The notes: a model not told the origin generated them from the letters alone. A DNA stretch of 64,000 nucleotides from Scleromitrula shiraiana (GCA_028455995.1 JABELC010000003.1:1798001-1862000), one strand, 5' to 3'; shown: positions 26,081 through 38,770, counted from the stretch's first letter. Numbers and translations: made by a program.

Positions 26081-26413
26081 TTTTGATTTTTCTTTATTTA
26101 TTTTTTGAAAAATAACTAAATAATAATTAATACTATTTATTTAATTTATATATAATCATTATAAAATAAAATAATAAAATATACAATATAAAAAACAATA
26201 ATAATATAAAATAATAATAATATATAATCTAAATAATATTTATTCTAATCCAATTTCAAAATACTATATTATATATAAATAAATTATAAAGATTTTAAAA
26301 TAATAAAAAACTAAAAAAAGTCTATTTTATTTTTATTTTATATAAATAATTTATAGTTTTTATAAATTTTAACTTTTTATATATATAATATTAAATTTTT
26401 AAAAAATTACTAA

Positions 26414-26573
26414 TATCTATATAATCAAATATATAATTTTATATTATATATCCATTAAAAAAATATATATCCTTAATAATATATAACACTCTTTTTGAAT
26501 TCCTTAAATAAATAATATAATATAAATAATACCCGTAATTGTATAATTCTATACCCCCGGAATCATATAAATA
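26414..26573 (+). repeat. Copia-1c 3' LTR
   Basis: 160 bp. The first half is decayed (TATCTATATAATC for TGTCTGTATAGTC; the CACGTG core is lost), while the terminal part keeps ATACCCCCGGAATCATATAA. This is the same outer-edge preservation as in the 3' LTRs at 3240-3399 and 50433-50592. Confidence 0.85.
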
Positions 26574-26589
26574 AATATAAATAATACAT

Positions 26590-28050
26590 AGTTTTTTACA
26601 TATATTATTAATAATATTAATATTAAATCAATAAATTCCTTATAATATAAATGAATTGATATTGATTATATTATTATAATATAATTATTTATATTGATTT
26701 TACAATTCTTATTTTTTATTAATTTGAAAATATAAAATTTTATCTATTTTTCTTTTTTCGTTTTAATAATTTTTTTATATATTAAAATTTTTAAATATAT
26801 CTTTAAATTATATATTATATATATCAATAATTTATTTCATTTTTATAATATATATTTTACTAATTAAATCACTTTATATCTATAAATTTTATCATTTGTT
26901 TTTTATAATTTTATTATTTAATCAATAATAATTTTTATTAATAAATCCAATTTTCTCATATATATAAATATACCAAATACTAATAATATTAAAATTAGTT
27001 CATCAAGATTTATTAAATCATTTATAATCTTCATCAATATTTATAATATTTATTTCTTTATAAGATTGAATTATTATAATTTATTTTATAAAATCTTATA
27101 TATTTATTATATAATTTTATAATATTATTTAATTTTATTAATTAATTAATAAAATTTTATAAAAACTATTTTTATTTTAATTATTATAATACTCGTATAT
27201 TTATTAAATTCTTTTATAATAAATTATATATTTATATTAATAATAATATAATTTAAAAATTTTATATAAATATTAATTTATTTAAATCGAATTATATCCT
27301 AAATATATCTTATTAATAAATTATTTAAAAATATTATCATTTAATATTTTATTATTTTATTCAATATATATAATATCATTTTTTTATTAATATATATAAT
27401 ATTAATTATAATTATATAATTAAACCAAATATTATTATTTTCATTATTATTAATTTTAAACTTGAATCTTTTTAATAATTTATTATATATCTAATATTAA
27501 TTATAATATTTCATCAATTTATCGATCTTATTTTTATTTATATTATTATAATTAACTTATTTAAATATATTATATAATCTATAAATAATTAAATAATTAA
27601 AATATTTATATAAAAATTATAATTTTATTTCTATAAAATAATAAATATTATCCAAAATTATTAATCATACAAATACATTATAATTATATTTTTATAATAA
27701 AAAACTATATCCGCATTTCTATATAATACAAAAATATTTATTGATTTTATTATAAATAATCCAATTTTTAATATTATTAAAAAGTACATTTAATTTATTG
27801 ATATTTACTAAACAAAATAAAAATAATATATTTATATAAATAATATAAATCTCGATTTATCGAATTAATAATTCAATTTCATATAATTTAATAAATTTTT
27901 CAACATTTTTTTTTCCAAATATAACCTTTATAATTTTTACTTTATTATAATTAATAATTAAATTAATTAGTTTTTATAATATTTTAAATTATTATCTATT
28001 AATAATTAATATCATTACTACTTCTATATTAATTATAATACCTTAAAATT
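26590..28050 (-). pseudogene. Copia-1d integrase and protease remnant
   Basis: Minus-strand equivalent of 46700-48160. The block at about 26930-27010 is the decayed GPDGLVPTLLVFG-type integrase signature. The zinc-binding segment is near 27520-27600, and the protease lies near 27900-28050. Stops and small indels interrupt all frames. The assignment depends on alignment to the complete copy rather than on an open frame. Confidence 0.6.
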
Positions 28051-28099
28051 TATTAAAATCATATTTATTATTTACAAAAAATACTTTAAAATCATATAT

Positions 28100-30300
28100 A
28101 ATTTACTTTAATATTATACCTTCATTAATCTAATTATTATCAAATAATCTTTTATATATTAATATATACTCAAATATTTTCTTTATAAACTTAATAACTA
28201 TTTATAAATCGTTACTTAAATTATTTAATATATAATATATCTTTAATATAATTTCATTTAAATATCTCATTTTTATATAAAATACTTGATAAATCTTTTT
28301 AATATTTTTTTTTATCTCTTATTTTTTTTATAATATATTAAAAATTATTTATATATATAATTATTATTATTTTTAATAACTCTTTCTTTATATTTCTTTT
28401 AAACTTTTTTTTAATTTAATTTTAAATAATTTATAAAAAAATATTCTTTTTTTTTATATATTTAATATCGTTTTTTATAAATTGATTTAAAACTTTCTTT
28501 ATTATATCTTCTTTAAATATTAAATTATAACTCGAATTAATCTTAATAATTATTATATTTTTTTTAATCATTATAATTATTTGCTTTATTATATTTGTTA
28601 TAATTAAAACTTTTATCTCGATTTTATAAATTATCCATAAATTCTTTTTCAATATAATATATATTAATACTATTATTTTATAATTTATTATAAATCTAAA
28701 TTGCTTTTTTAATTTTTGAAATAAAATTAAAGATATTTACAATTAATCAATAATATATTTAAATATATTATCTAATTTATTAATGCAATAAAATTATTCT
28801 TTTATAAAAATATAATTAACTTTTTATATTACTTAATAAAATCTTATATAATCACTTTATCTTTATAAAAAATAACTTTAAATATTATTCAAATTTCTTT
28901 TTCTAATTTTTATTTATTACACTCTTTATTATCAATCTTATCCATTTATTCATTATATTACAATAATATAATTCTCCCTAATATTATACTTTAAATTCTA
29001 TAACTAAACCCCTTATTTTTTATAGAAACATAATAAAATTCAATATATAATATTTAAATATTTTACTTTTAAATATAATTCAAAATATTATTATTACAAA
29101 TTCATTCGAAATATCTACATATTATAATATTAATTTATATATAACTAATTTATAATCAAAATTATTATCTTTATTATTAAATTTTATCGCATTATTATAT
29201 ATTTTACTTAAATTAATTTAATATTAAATTTTTAATATACAATATTAATAGCTTTTTTTTTAATAATATCTTAAATTTTTATATTTATTCTTATATATAT
29301 ATACTCTTCTATCCTTTTGTTCTTCTCTCTAATTTTGTTTATATTGAAAATCATGATTATTTTGATTATAATTATTTTGATTAATTTAGAGTATATAATA
29401 ATTTTAATTAAATTGATTTTAATTAAGTTAGTTTTGATTAAATTAAATTTAATTAAATTGAATCTAATCAAATTAAGATATATAATTATTTTAATTATAA
29501 TAATTTCTTTTATAATCATTTGTATTATAATGATTTTGATTAAATTACGTCTAACTAAATTAATTTTAATTAAAATATATAATTATTTTGATTACAATAA
29601 TTTTTGTTATAATTATTTTTATTCTAATAATTTTGATTATTATATAATATATGATTATTAAGTAAAATTATATATTAAATAATATAGTATATTAAATTGT
29701 ATATTATTATTATTAAAATAATTTGAAATAAATATTCAAAATCAGCTTTTATTATAAATTAAATATTTTTTAGTAATTCGTTGAAATACTTTAGAAAATT
29801 AATCATTATTTATATAATTGAAATATTTTATTCAATTTATTTTTCTTTTTTAACTTATTTTCTTGCATTTCTTTTTATTCCATTTTTACTTTAAATTTTC
29901 TATTATTACTTTTATATTATTAAATCTAAATTCTATTAATTAATCTTCATAAATTTTCTTTAAATAAACTTTAATCTATTTAAAATATAATTTTATATAT
30001 ATTATATTTTATAATATATAAACTACTAATATAAATATATTAATATAAATATTATCTTTTTATAATATTTTTTTTATTATTATTAAATATTTTTTATTCA
30101 ATATTTAAAACATCTTTATTTTTATATTTCTAAACATTTTTTTAAAATTTATGTATAAATCTATATTAATAAAAATCTTTAAACTATTAATTATATATTT
30201 ATTAAATTTATATTTCAAATAATAATTTATTATATATGAATCTTTTATATTATATCCCTTATATTTATTAATAAAATCTAAATCATTTAAAAATAACCTA
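28100..30300 (-). pseudogene. Copia-1d gag remnant
   Basis: The gag C-terminal frame is open at complement 28431-28652 (73 codons, MKKNLWIIYK to YIKKKNIFL) and matches the 109-codon piece at 22029-22358. Further right, complement 29300-29660 is the Gln/Asn-rich repeat region; on the coding strand about three QFNQN-like units remain. The Ile-rich open frames reported by eye on either strand across 29271-29661 arise from this repeat and are not separate genes. The earliest gag part, complement 29900-30300, is homologous to 8040-8640. Confidence 0.6.
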
Positions 30301-30624
30301 TCAAATAAATCTTTATAATACTCTTTATTCTATTTAAATTTAAAATTTTAATAATATTGAAAATCATATATATTATTATCTCTTTATTATTATCTTTTTT
30401 TAAAATTAAATATAAGTCCTTTAAAAATATTATTTACTATATTTTTAAATAAAAAAATCTTTATCTGTATTTATAATATCAAAATATATATTTATTTAAA
30501 TATTTTTTATTAATATTATTTTTATAATAATTCTATATATATTAAACTTTTATTAAAATTTTTCAATAATATCTTTAATAATAATTAAAGTTTTTTAATT
30601 TAATTAGAAATTTATTTTAATTAT

Positions 30625-30784
30625 TGTTTGTATAGTCAAACACGTGACCTTACGTCACGTGTCCGTTAAGGAGATATATATCCTTAATAGCGTATAACAC
30701 TCTGTTTGAACTTTTTGAATAAATAATATAATATAGATGATATTTATAATTATATAGTTTTGTATTTTTGGAGTTATATAAATA
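30625..30784 (+). repeat. Copia-1e 5' LTR
   Basis: 160 bp starting TGTTTGTATAGTC. The inverted repeat CACGTGAC-N5-GTCACGTG (30641-30661) is identical to that at 6615-6635, although most G and C around it, and all of the inner half, are decayed. It interrupts inverted Copia-1d at 30624. Confidence 0.9.
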
Positions 30785-31979
30785 TTAATTAATATATATA
30801 TTATAAATTAAGATTTTTATTTTATATATAATATTAATTTTGATAAATTCTAAATATTTTTATTTATTATTAATAGAAAATCTTTTATAATTTTTAATAA
30901 TAAAAAGTTTTATAGATTATTTAATTTTTCAATAAAAAAAAAAACTAAATTTTATAATATTTAAATATTTATTATAAGAATAATAGTTTTTAATTTTAGT
31001 TTAAATATTATAATATTTGAATATTTATTATAAATTAAATAGTTTTTAAATTCATTTTAGAATTATAAAACTTAAACATTTATTATAAATAAAATAATAA
31101 TAAAAATACGAATTATATTATATTATTTAGATGTATATTAAATTATTTAAAAAAATATTTTAATAAATAAAAATGTTGATGATAATAACTATTTTATTAT
31201 AATTATAGAGATAATAATAAAGTTATTTATATAAAAATTTTTATTTAAAAATTTTTATAAAATTATTAATAATTTTCTTTTATATTTTTATATTTATTTA
31301 TTATTATTTTATTTTTATTTTATTTTATAACAAATTTACTTATTATACATTTATTTTATAAATCAAAATAATTATATTTGATTTAAAAACTTTAATAAAA
31401 TAAGTTTTAATTTGATATCAAATTTATTTTATAAATCGAAGCAATTAAATTTGATTTAAAGCTTTATTAAACTAAATCTTTAATTTAATATTAAATATTA
31501 GTTTAATAATAGCAAAAAAACTAGATAAAAACAAATCTAATAATAATTAATATATTATTTAATGAGTAAATATAAAGTATTATTGAAAATATTCTTTTAT
31601 TTTGCATTATAATATTATAAATAATATAGTGGGCAAAAGCGATATGAAGGAAAAGAGAAGATTGAAAAATACGAGTATAAATATAAATTTTAAATAATTA
31701 TAAAGGGAAAACAATTTATTAAATATAAATATTTAAGATTTAGGATTGTTATTAATATTTTAATAATTAAAATAAATCTTTAATTAAATTAAAAAATTTT
31801 AATTAATATTAAAGACATTGTTAAAAAGTTTTAATAAAAGTCTAATATATATAAATTTATTACAAAAATAATATTATAAAAAAATATTTAAATAAATATA
31901 AATTTTAATATTTCAAATGTAGAGAAAGATCTTTTTATTTAAAAATATAATAAATAATATTTTTAAAAAATTTATATTT

Positions 31980-32827
31980 GATTTTAAAAAGAATTAATAA
32001 TAAAAGAATAATAATATATATAATCTTAAATATAATTAAAACTTTAAATCTAAATAGAGTAAAAAATATTATAAAAATTTATTTAACAAGTTATTTTTAA
32101 GCGATTCAAACTTTATTAATAAATATAAGGGATATAATACAAAATATCTATATATAATAAACTATTATTTAAAATATAAATTTAATAAATATACAATCAA
32201 CAATTTAAAAATCTTTATTAATACAAATTCATAAACAGATTTTAAAGAAATATTCAAAAATATAAAAACAAAGATATTTCAAATATTGAATAAAGAATAT
32301 TTAATAATAATAAAAAAAATATTATAAAAAAATAATATTTATATTAATATATTAATATTAATAATTTATATATTATAAAGTATAATATACATCAAATCAT
32401 ACTCTAAATAAACTAAAATGTATTTAAAAAAAAATTATAAAACCAATTAATAGAATTTAGATCCAATAATATAAAAACAATAATAAAAGATTTAAAATAG
32501 AAATAAAATTAAAAGAAAAATATAAAAAAACAAGTTAAAAAAGAAAAATAAATCAAATAAAATATTTCAATTATATGAATAATAACTAATTTATTAAAAC
32601 ATTTCAACAAATTATTAAAGAATATTTAGTTTATAATAAAAGTTAATTTTAAATATTTATTTAAAATTATTTTAATAATAATAATATATAATTTAATAAA
32701 TTATATTATTTAATATATAATTCTATTTAATAATTATATATTATATAATAATCAAAATTATTAAAATGAAAACAACTATAACAAAAATCATTATAATCAA
32801 AATAACTATATGCTTTAATTTAATCAA
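31980..32827 (+). pseudogene. Copia-1e gag N-terminal remnant
   Basis: Homologous to 44370-45170 and 8010-8820. The segment encoding the family's YKDLFDxL and SDxNFINKYK is at about 32065-32130. It is broken by stops and cut before the QFNQN repeats by the MITE junction at about 32827. Confidence 0.55.
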
Positions 32828-33504
32828 GTATATATGAATATAGAAAAAACAGATTTTTATTTGATATAAATATTATATACATTAAAAATATATGAAAAAT
32901 ATAATATAATAAAGTTAAAAAGAGTATATATAGTGTTTATAAGCATTAAGCATCATTATAACTTCGATTTTTAAAAATTATTAAAATCACTTCAAATTTT
33001 TATATATGATAATTTATATTCTTATAATTACTATATTAAAATATTATTTAATATAATTTTGATTTGAATCAATTATTAAGATTTTTAAAGATTTCAAAGA
33101 GTTAAAAATACCTTTATAACTTTAACTTTTTAAAAACATTATATTAAATTTTAATATATAATATTTATATTAAATAAAAGTTTTTCTTTTATATATTTAT
33201 ATATGTTTTCATTATTTCTTAATATAACAATTTACTTGATTTAAATTAACTTAAAATTATAGTATTTTTATATGATTTTTACTTTATATTTAAATAAATA
33301 TTCTAAATTTTAAAATCATTATTTAATCTTTAAATTTTAATAGTATATATTTTAATATAAAAATAATCTATATTCAATATCTTAAATAATTCTAAAAATA
33401 AATGATCGATTTATTTATATCGGTGCAAAAGGTGTTTTGTATAAAATCGTCGATTTTGAGGGTTTTCGGCAATTGGCGCGTGCTTCAATTTTAATTTAAC
33501 CGAG
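32828..33504 (+). mobile_element. MITE-1 copy 2, left end missing
   Basis: Centre and right arm of the foldback MITE found complete at 37578-38553. The junction to Copia-1 gag lies at about 32827. The right terminal repeat (GGCGCGTGCTTCAATTTTAA, then TTTAACCGAG) is well preserved and is followed by TA at 33505-33506. The roughly 100 bases at this end hold nearly all G and C of the element (33400-33504). No coding content. Confidence 0.85.
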
Positions 33505-34019
33505 TAATAAAAATAAATTTGTAATTTGTTTGTTATGATTTAAGTTTATTGAGATTATGATTAATTAGTGATATATAATGATATTCTATTTTTTATAAAG
33601 TATTATAAATAAATGATTTATTATTTTTGTTTTTAAAAAAACGATTATTTTTGATGGATTGATTACAGTATATATTTTATTGACTTTTTTAATATTGTTT
33701 TATTATTGATAAAGAGATATTTGAGCGAAATAATCTATATTAAATTATTTATTAAATAATGTTTATATAGATTAAAATATTATTATTATGGATTTATATT
33801 AAAGTATTTTAAAAAATATTGATTTTTATAAAGATATTAAAATTTAATTATATTTTAGATTATATAAATTTTTAAATAATCATTTTTAAATTTTTAATTT
33901 AAACAAAGTTTTAGATAAAAATATTAATAATCATATAGAAAATAAATTAAATTATAATAAAACATATATTTTATTTAAATTATCGTTAGAATATTAAAAT
34001 CTCGCTAATATTTTTTTTA

Positions 34020-35480
34020 AAAAATTAATAAACATTTTATTTGAATATATTATTATAGATGCTAATATCGATCTAAAATTTAACTTTGAATTTTTTTATA
34101 ATAAAAATCGTTTTTTTATAATTAAAAAGTATAAAGTTATTTGTAAATATATTCATGATAATATAAAAAAAGGATTTATTAAAAAATCTATATTATTTAT
34201 AATAATATTAATATTTTTAGTAAAAAAACTTAAAGAAGATATATAAATATATATTGATTATTACAACTTTAATAAAAGCATAATTAAAAATTATTTCTTG
34301 ATCCCTTTAATAAAGGATATATTTAAATGATTAAATAAAATAAAGATTTTTATAAAGTTTAATATATTTGTAATTTTTGATAAAGTTTATGGAAAAAAAA
34401 AAATAAATAAAAGATTATATTTATTATTTAATATAGATTATATAAATATATAGTTATTTTTTTTAGTTCATATAATACTCTAATTTATTTTTAAATCTTT
34501 ATTAATAATTCTTTTTCTAATTTTTTTGATATTATTATTTTTGTTTATTTTGATAATATCCTGATTTTTTTTATAAATAAATACGATTATAAAAACTATA
34601 TATAAAAAATTCTAAAAAAGCTTTATAAAATAAATCTTTATTTTAATATTGATAAATATAAATTTAATATAATAAAGATAAAATATTTAAAATTAATTAT
34701 ATTTAATAATAGAACCTTTATAAATTCGGATAAAATTAAAGCTATTATTAATTAAAAAACTTTAATTCGATTAAAAAAATTATACAGTTTTTTTGGCTTT
34801 ATAAATTTCTATTAACGATTTATTAAAAAATATTTTAAAATAATAAATTTATTAATAAACTTATTATAAAAAAATATCTTTTAATATTAATCTTTAAAAT
34901 ATTAGAAAACATTTAAAAAACTAAAAATATTATTTATTTTTATTTTAATATTTAAATATTATAATTTGGATTTTAAAATAATTATAAAAATTAATATTTT
35001 TAATTAAACTTTTAAAAACATATTATTATAAAAGCAATTTAATAACAAATAATATTTAATAATTTATTTTTTATTTAAATACTTTATATAAAAATATAAT
35101 CATGATATTTATAATAAAGAGTTATTAATTATAATAAAGATATTTGAAAAATAAAGGTTAAAATTAAAGGAAATAGATAATTTTAATATTTTATTAAATT
35201 ATAAAGATTTTCAATATTTTATAATTATAAAACAATTTAATATTTATTAGAATTAATAAATCAAGTTTTTGAATAAATTTAATTTCTATATCTATTATTA
35301 ATTCAATATAGAAATAATTAAATTTAATATATTAAATCAATTTTTTAAAAAAAAACCAACTTTTAGAAATATGAATAATGATTATATAAATCAGTATTAA
35401 TAAGTTTTATTATAGTTTAATAAAATAAATTTATATATTTTGAATTTATTTAATTTAAATATAATCAAGAATTATCTTAA
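34020..35480 (+). pseudogene. Gypsy-2 reverse transcriptase and RNase H remnant
   Basis: Gypsy-type Pol. RT begins with KGFIKKSILFIIILIFLVKK (near 34170-34235) and IDYYNFNKSIIKNYFLIPLI (34248-34310), where the family has VDYRxLNK and RYPLPLI. After several stops at former Trp and Gln codons, the catalytic motif reads Tyr-Phe-Asp-Asn (34546-34557) for YLDD. FFGFINFY at about 34790-34815 matches the family's FLGFxNFYRRFI. RNase H follows: HDIYNKELLIIIKIFEK-stop (about 35101-35155), then LNYKDFQYFIIIKQFN, the decayed TDHKNLEYF-type segment. This is unmistakably Ty3/gypsy and inactive. Confidence 0.85.
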
Positions 35481-35599
35481 AAAGTTTATTTTAAATATCA
35501 AAACTTTAATTAATATAATTATTAATAAAACATATAAATGATCGAATATTATTATATATATAATTCAAATAATTTAATTAAAAAAATTACAAATATAAC

Positions 35600-37120
35600 T
35601 TTAAAAATTATCCAAATATCTATAATCGATTCTATTTATAACTTATTTTATATAAAAAAAAAGAATTTATTATAAAAAACGATTATTTATTTTTTTAGAT
35701 AAAAAATCGATAATGTAAATTTTTTATTATAATCATTTTATTTTATTAACAAGTTATCTAAATTATATAAAATATATTAAGATAATTTAATATTTATATA
35801 TTTAGAAAGGCTTAATATAGAATATTACGCGCTTTATAAAGAATTATTATATTTATTTATGCTTAAAGATCTTACACTTAATTCTTTAAAGTTTATTATA
35901 TTTTTTAAAGATATTTTATCGCGTTTAATTAAATATCATTATTGATTATATTATATTTTTACTAAAATATCAATATTATAATATATTATATAAATATATT
36001 TTAATAATTATTAATCATTTAATTAAAATATACCATTTTATCCTTATTGTTTTTTTAAATATTATAAATTTAATAAATACTTTTATTTTTCAAGTTTAAA
36101 ATCTATATAATATTTTTAATATTATAATAAACGATTAGGGGATTTAATTTATATTAGTGTTTTAAAGGCAATTATATAGATAATTAAATATAATTTTATT
36201 ATCTAATTTTGTGTTTTATTTATAAATAAATAATCAATCAAAAAATTTAAATTAAATAATAAAAATATATTTATATAATTTTATTGTTTTTTTATAAAAT
36301 AATTAAATTAATTAATTACCATTAATCAAATTTACTTTAAATAATATTATATCTAAATTAATTTTAATATTACTATTTTTTACAAATTATAGATTCAATT
36401 TTAAATTAAAGATAAAGCTTTTTTTTTCATAATCAATATTTGCAATATAAAAAAAGGAATATTTATCTATAAATATATTAATAATATATTTTTAAAAAAT
36501 TATTAATTTTTTATAAAAAATTTTAATATCAATATATAAAACTTAATCTAAATATATTAATTATTAAAAAATTGATTATTCAAAATATAAAGTGAAGAAT
36601 ATAGTTTTTTTAAATATAAGAAATATTTAGATTATTTATTTAATAACTAAATTTAATAATAAACATTATTTATATAAAGTATTAACAATTTACTTTAATA
36701 TATATTAATTAAGATTATTAAAAAAATCCTAAATATTTCTAGTTTTTTATATATCATTCTTTATATTGATTTTAATAAACTTTTTCTTTAAATAATTTAT
36801 TATTAATAAATTTTTTAATTTTAAATATAAAAATAATGGTATTTTTTTAAAAGATAATGATATAATAAATAATTATATTAAATAAAAATTTAAAAAAATA
36901 TTGAATATCAAAAAACTAAAAAATAAAGCATACTTTTTTAAAATTTAATAAAGAAATTATAATTTAATATTTATTTAAAAAGATTATATATAAAAATATA
37001 AAAACTAATTATATAATTTTTATAAATAATTTAAAAATATATCAAAATATAAACTAATTTTATTTATAAAATAAAAATCTTTAAAAATTAAAATAAAAAA
37101 TATATATAATCATTTAATTT
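35600..37120 (+). pseudogene. Gypsy-2 integrase and chromodomain-like tail remnant
   Basis: Integrase of the gypsy element. The zinc-binding HHCC part lies around 35640-35880 (KKRLFIFLDKKSIM, then YNHFILLTSYLNY, the family's HDxxxAGHPG segment). The catalytic core contains the decayed GQTER box as NNQIKKF at about 36220-36250, where the family has NGQTERFN. Downstream, at about 36880-37100, a tail reading ILNIKKLKNKAYFF resembles the chromodomain that chromoviruses use to target heterochromatin. The KWK-type signature is masked by stops, so the chromodomain call is weaker than the integrase call. Confidence 0.7.
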
Positions 37121-37308
37121 TAAATTATTATAAAAATTTATATTTAATAAATAGTTTGGTTTTAAATTAATATAAGTATTATATAAAGTTAAATATAAAA
37201 TATAATTTTTTTTATCTAATAAATATAATTAAAAAATATTAAAAATAATTATTTTATAAATAAAGTTTTATAATAAAATATAATATATAAATTATATTAA
37301 ATTAAATC

Positions 37309-37388
37309 AAAATATATAAAAATATATAAAATTATATAAAAATATATAAAATTATAAAAAAATATATAAAAATATATAAAAACATATA
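37309..37388 (+). repeat. Short A+T minisatellite
   Basis: About 80 bases of alternating AAATATATAAAA and AAATTATATAAA units, six to seven copies, in the 3' untranslated part of Gypsy-2. It contains almost no G or C and may come from slippage in a poly-purine or A+T-rich tail. Confidence 0.6.
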
Positions 37389-37577
37389 ATAACAATATAA
37401 TATTATTATAAAAACAATATTAATATTTATTTTCATTTATTTTTTTTTTATTTAAAGATTATTTTATTTTAATCTAATTTTTAAAATATCATTATTTTGT
37501 TTATTTATTTTTAATTAATCGAAATATATAGTTTAAAAATAACAATTATTATGATTTTAAAATTCTGTATAAGTATA

Positions 37578-38553
37578 CTCGGTTAAATTAAAATTGAAGC
37601 ACGCGCAAATTACCGAAAAACCCTCAAAATCGAAGATTTTATATAAATCACCTCTTACGCCGACGTAAATAAATCGATCAATTATTTATAAAATTATTTA
37701 TAATTTTGAATAGAAATTATTTTTATAGTGAAGTTTTTGCTATTAATATATAAAGATTAAATAATGATTTTCAAATTTATAATATTTAATTAAATATGAA
37801 GTAAAAATCATATAAAAATACGATATTTTTAACTTGATTTAAATCGAGTAAATTACTATATTAGGAAATAATAAAGATATATATGAATATACAAAAAACA
37901 GACTTCTATTTAATATAAATATTATATATATTAAAGATACATAAAAAATATAATATAATAAAGTTAAAAAGAGTATATATAGTGTTTACAAGCACTAAAC
38001 ATCATTATAACTTCGATTTTTAAAAATCATTAAAATCATTTCAAATTTTTATATATGATAATTTATATCTTTATAATCATTATATTAATATTTTATTTAA
38101 TATAATTTTGATTTGAATGAATTATTAAGATTTTTAAAGATTTTAATGAGTTAAAAATACCTTTAAAACTTCGACTTTTCAAGACTATTATATTATATTT
38201 TAATATATAATATTTATATTAAATAAAAGTTTTTCTTTTATATATTCATATATATCTTTATTATTTTCTAATATAGTAATTTGCTTGATTTAAATCAACT
38301 TAAAATTATAGTATTTTTATATGATTTTTACTTTATATTTAAATAAATATCATAAATTTTAAAATTATTATTTAATCTTTAAATTTTAATAGTAAATATT
38401 TTAATATAAAAATAATCTTTATTTAATATCTTAAATAATTCTATAAATAAATGATCGATTTATTCACGTCGGCGTAAGAGGTGATTTATATAAAATCGTC
38501 GATTTTGAGGGTTTTCGGTAATTGACGCGTGCTTCAATTTTAATTTAACCGAG
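37578..38553. mobile_element. MITE-1 copy 1, complete foldback element
   Basis: 976 bp with near-perfect terminal inverted repeats: CTCGGTTAAATTAAAATTGA at the left and its reverse complement ending TTTAACCGAG at the right, flanked by TA on both sides (37576-37577 and 38554-38555), the target duplication of Tc1/mariner-type elements. The inverted similarity runs inward about 350-400 bp per arm, leaving a 200-300 bp centre that is not palindromic and is shared with copy 2. The outer 100 bp of each arm hold GCACGCG, CGCCGACGTAAATAAATCGA and similar GC-bearing blocks; the inner arms are A+T-rich. It has no open frame and would need a transposase from elsewhere. Confidence 0.85.
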
Positions 38554-38649
38554 TAGTTTTAAGCTATAAAGCCAAAATCATTTTTATATAATCGGCCTTT
38601 TTTAGTCAACTTAGATTTAGTTCTTTATGAATCAACAACTTTATTACCT

Positions 38650-38770
38650 TGACAGAATCTAATTAAAAATGAAAATTTTATTTATAAAAGTAGGTTTTTT
38701 CTAACTTAGTCACATGTGTATACTTAAATACTTAAGGCATTTATCCTTCTTTAAATATTATTCTTTAATA
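38650..38770 (-). repeat. Gypsy-1 3' LTR
   Basis: About 121 bp, in direct orientation with 61880-62002. Shared blocks are TTTTATTTATAA, CTTAGTCAC and GTGTATAC. At the end facing the element interior, the 61.9-kb copy's TCTCTAGGTGTTGTTCTCTA has become an A/T string by G to A and C to T. The outer end starts TGACAGAATC at 38650, giving a CA terminus on the minus strand. Confidence 0.75.

Larger units (their letters stand above)
21754..26573 (+). mobile_element. Copia-1 copy c, gag end to 3' LTR
   Basis: The 3' two thirds of Copia-1, colinear with about 45765-50592 of the complete copy: late gag, protease, integrase, RT, RNase H and 3' LTR. It starts at the edge of the Copia-2c LTR. Its first 160 bp are the same Copia-1 segment that ends copy b at 9363-9522. 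The integrase part (23.2-24.7 kb) keeps G, while RT-RNase H (25-26.4 kb) keeps C. The 3' LTR ends cleanly at 26573, where inverted Copia-1 sequence starts, so this copy sits inside another Copia-1. About 26080-26413 is untranslated A+T-rich sequence. Confidence 0.85.
26574..30624 (-). mobile_element. Copia-1 copy d, inverted internal fragment
   Basis: A Copia-1 fragment on the minus strand, covering from the end of integrase (about 48190 in the complete copy) back to early gag (about 44150). It is bounded on the left by the 3' LTR of copy c and on the right by the 5' LTR of copy e, both at exact LTR ends. Its own LTRs are not present. On its coding strand G is the main base kept in the integrase part, unlike the complete copy, where C is kept there. 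Confidence 0.85.
30625..32827 (+). mobile_element. Copia-1 copy e, 5' LTR and early gag
   Basis: Colinear with 42976 to about 45170 of the complete copy. After the LTR comes a leader of about 1.2 kb (30785-31980) with no readable domain, then early gag. It ends near 32827 where a MITE fragment begins. The leader keeps G, and the gag end (from about 32.1 kb) keeps C, with a fairly sharp change between. Confidence 0.85.
33507..37575 (+). mobile_element. Gypsy-2 chromovirus, internal region
   Basis: A Ty3/gypsy element on the plus strand with domain order RT, RNase H, integrase, chromodomain-like tail. It fills exactly the space between the truncated MITE at 33504 and the complete MITE at 37578, and I could not find a pair of LTRs for it. 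About 33507-34020, upstream of RT, probably holds gag and protease remnants but nothing can be named. About 37120-37575 is non-coding and contains a short A+T minisatellite. It is different in sequence from Gypsy-1. Confidence 0.8.

Noticed and set aside
37309..37388. Minisatellite as a possible CRISPR array or origin
   Set aside because: Units are 9-14 bases, contiguous and without unique spacers; simple A+T slippage explains them.
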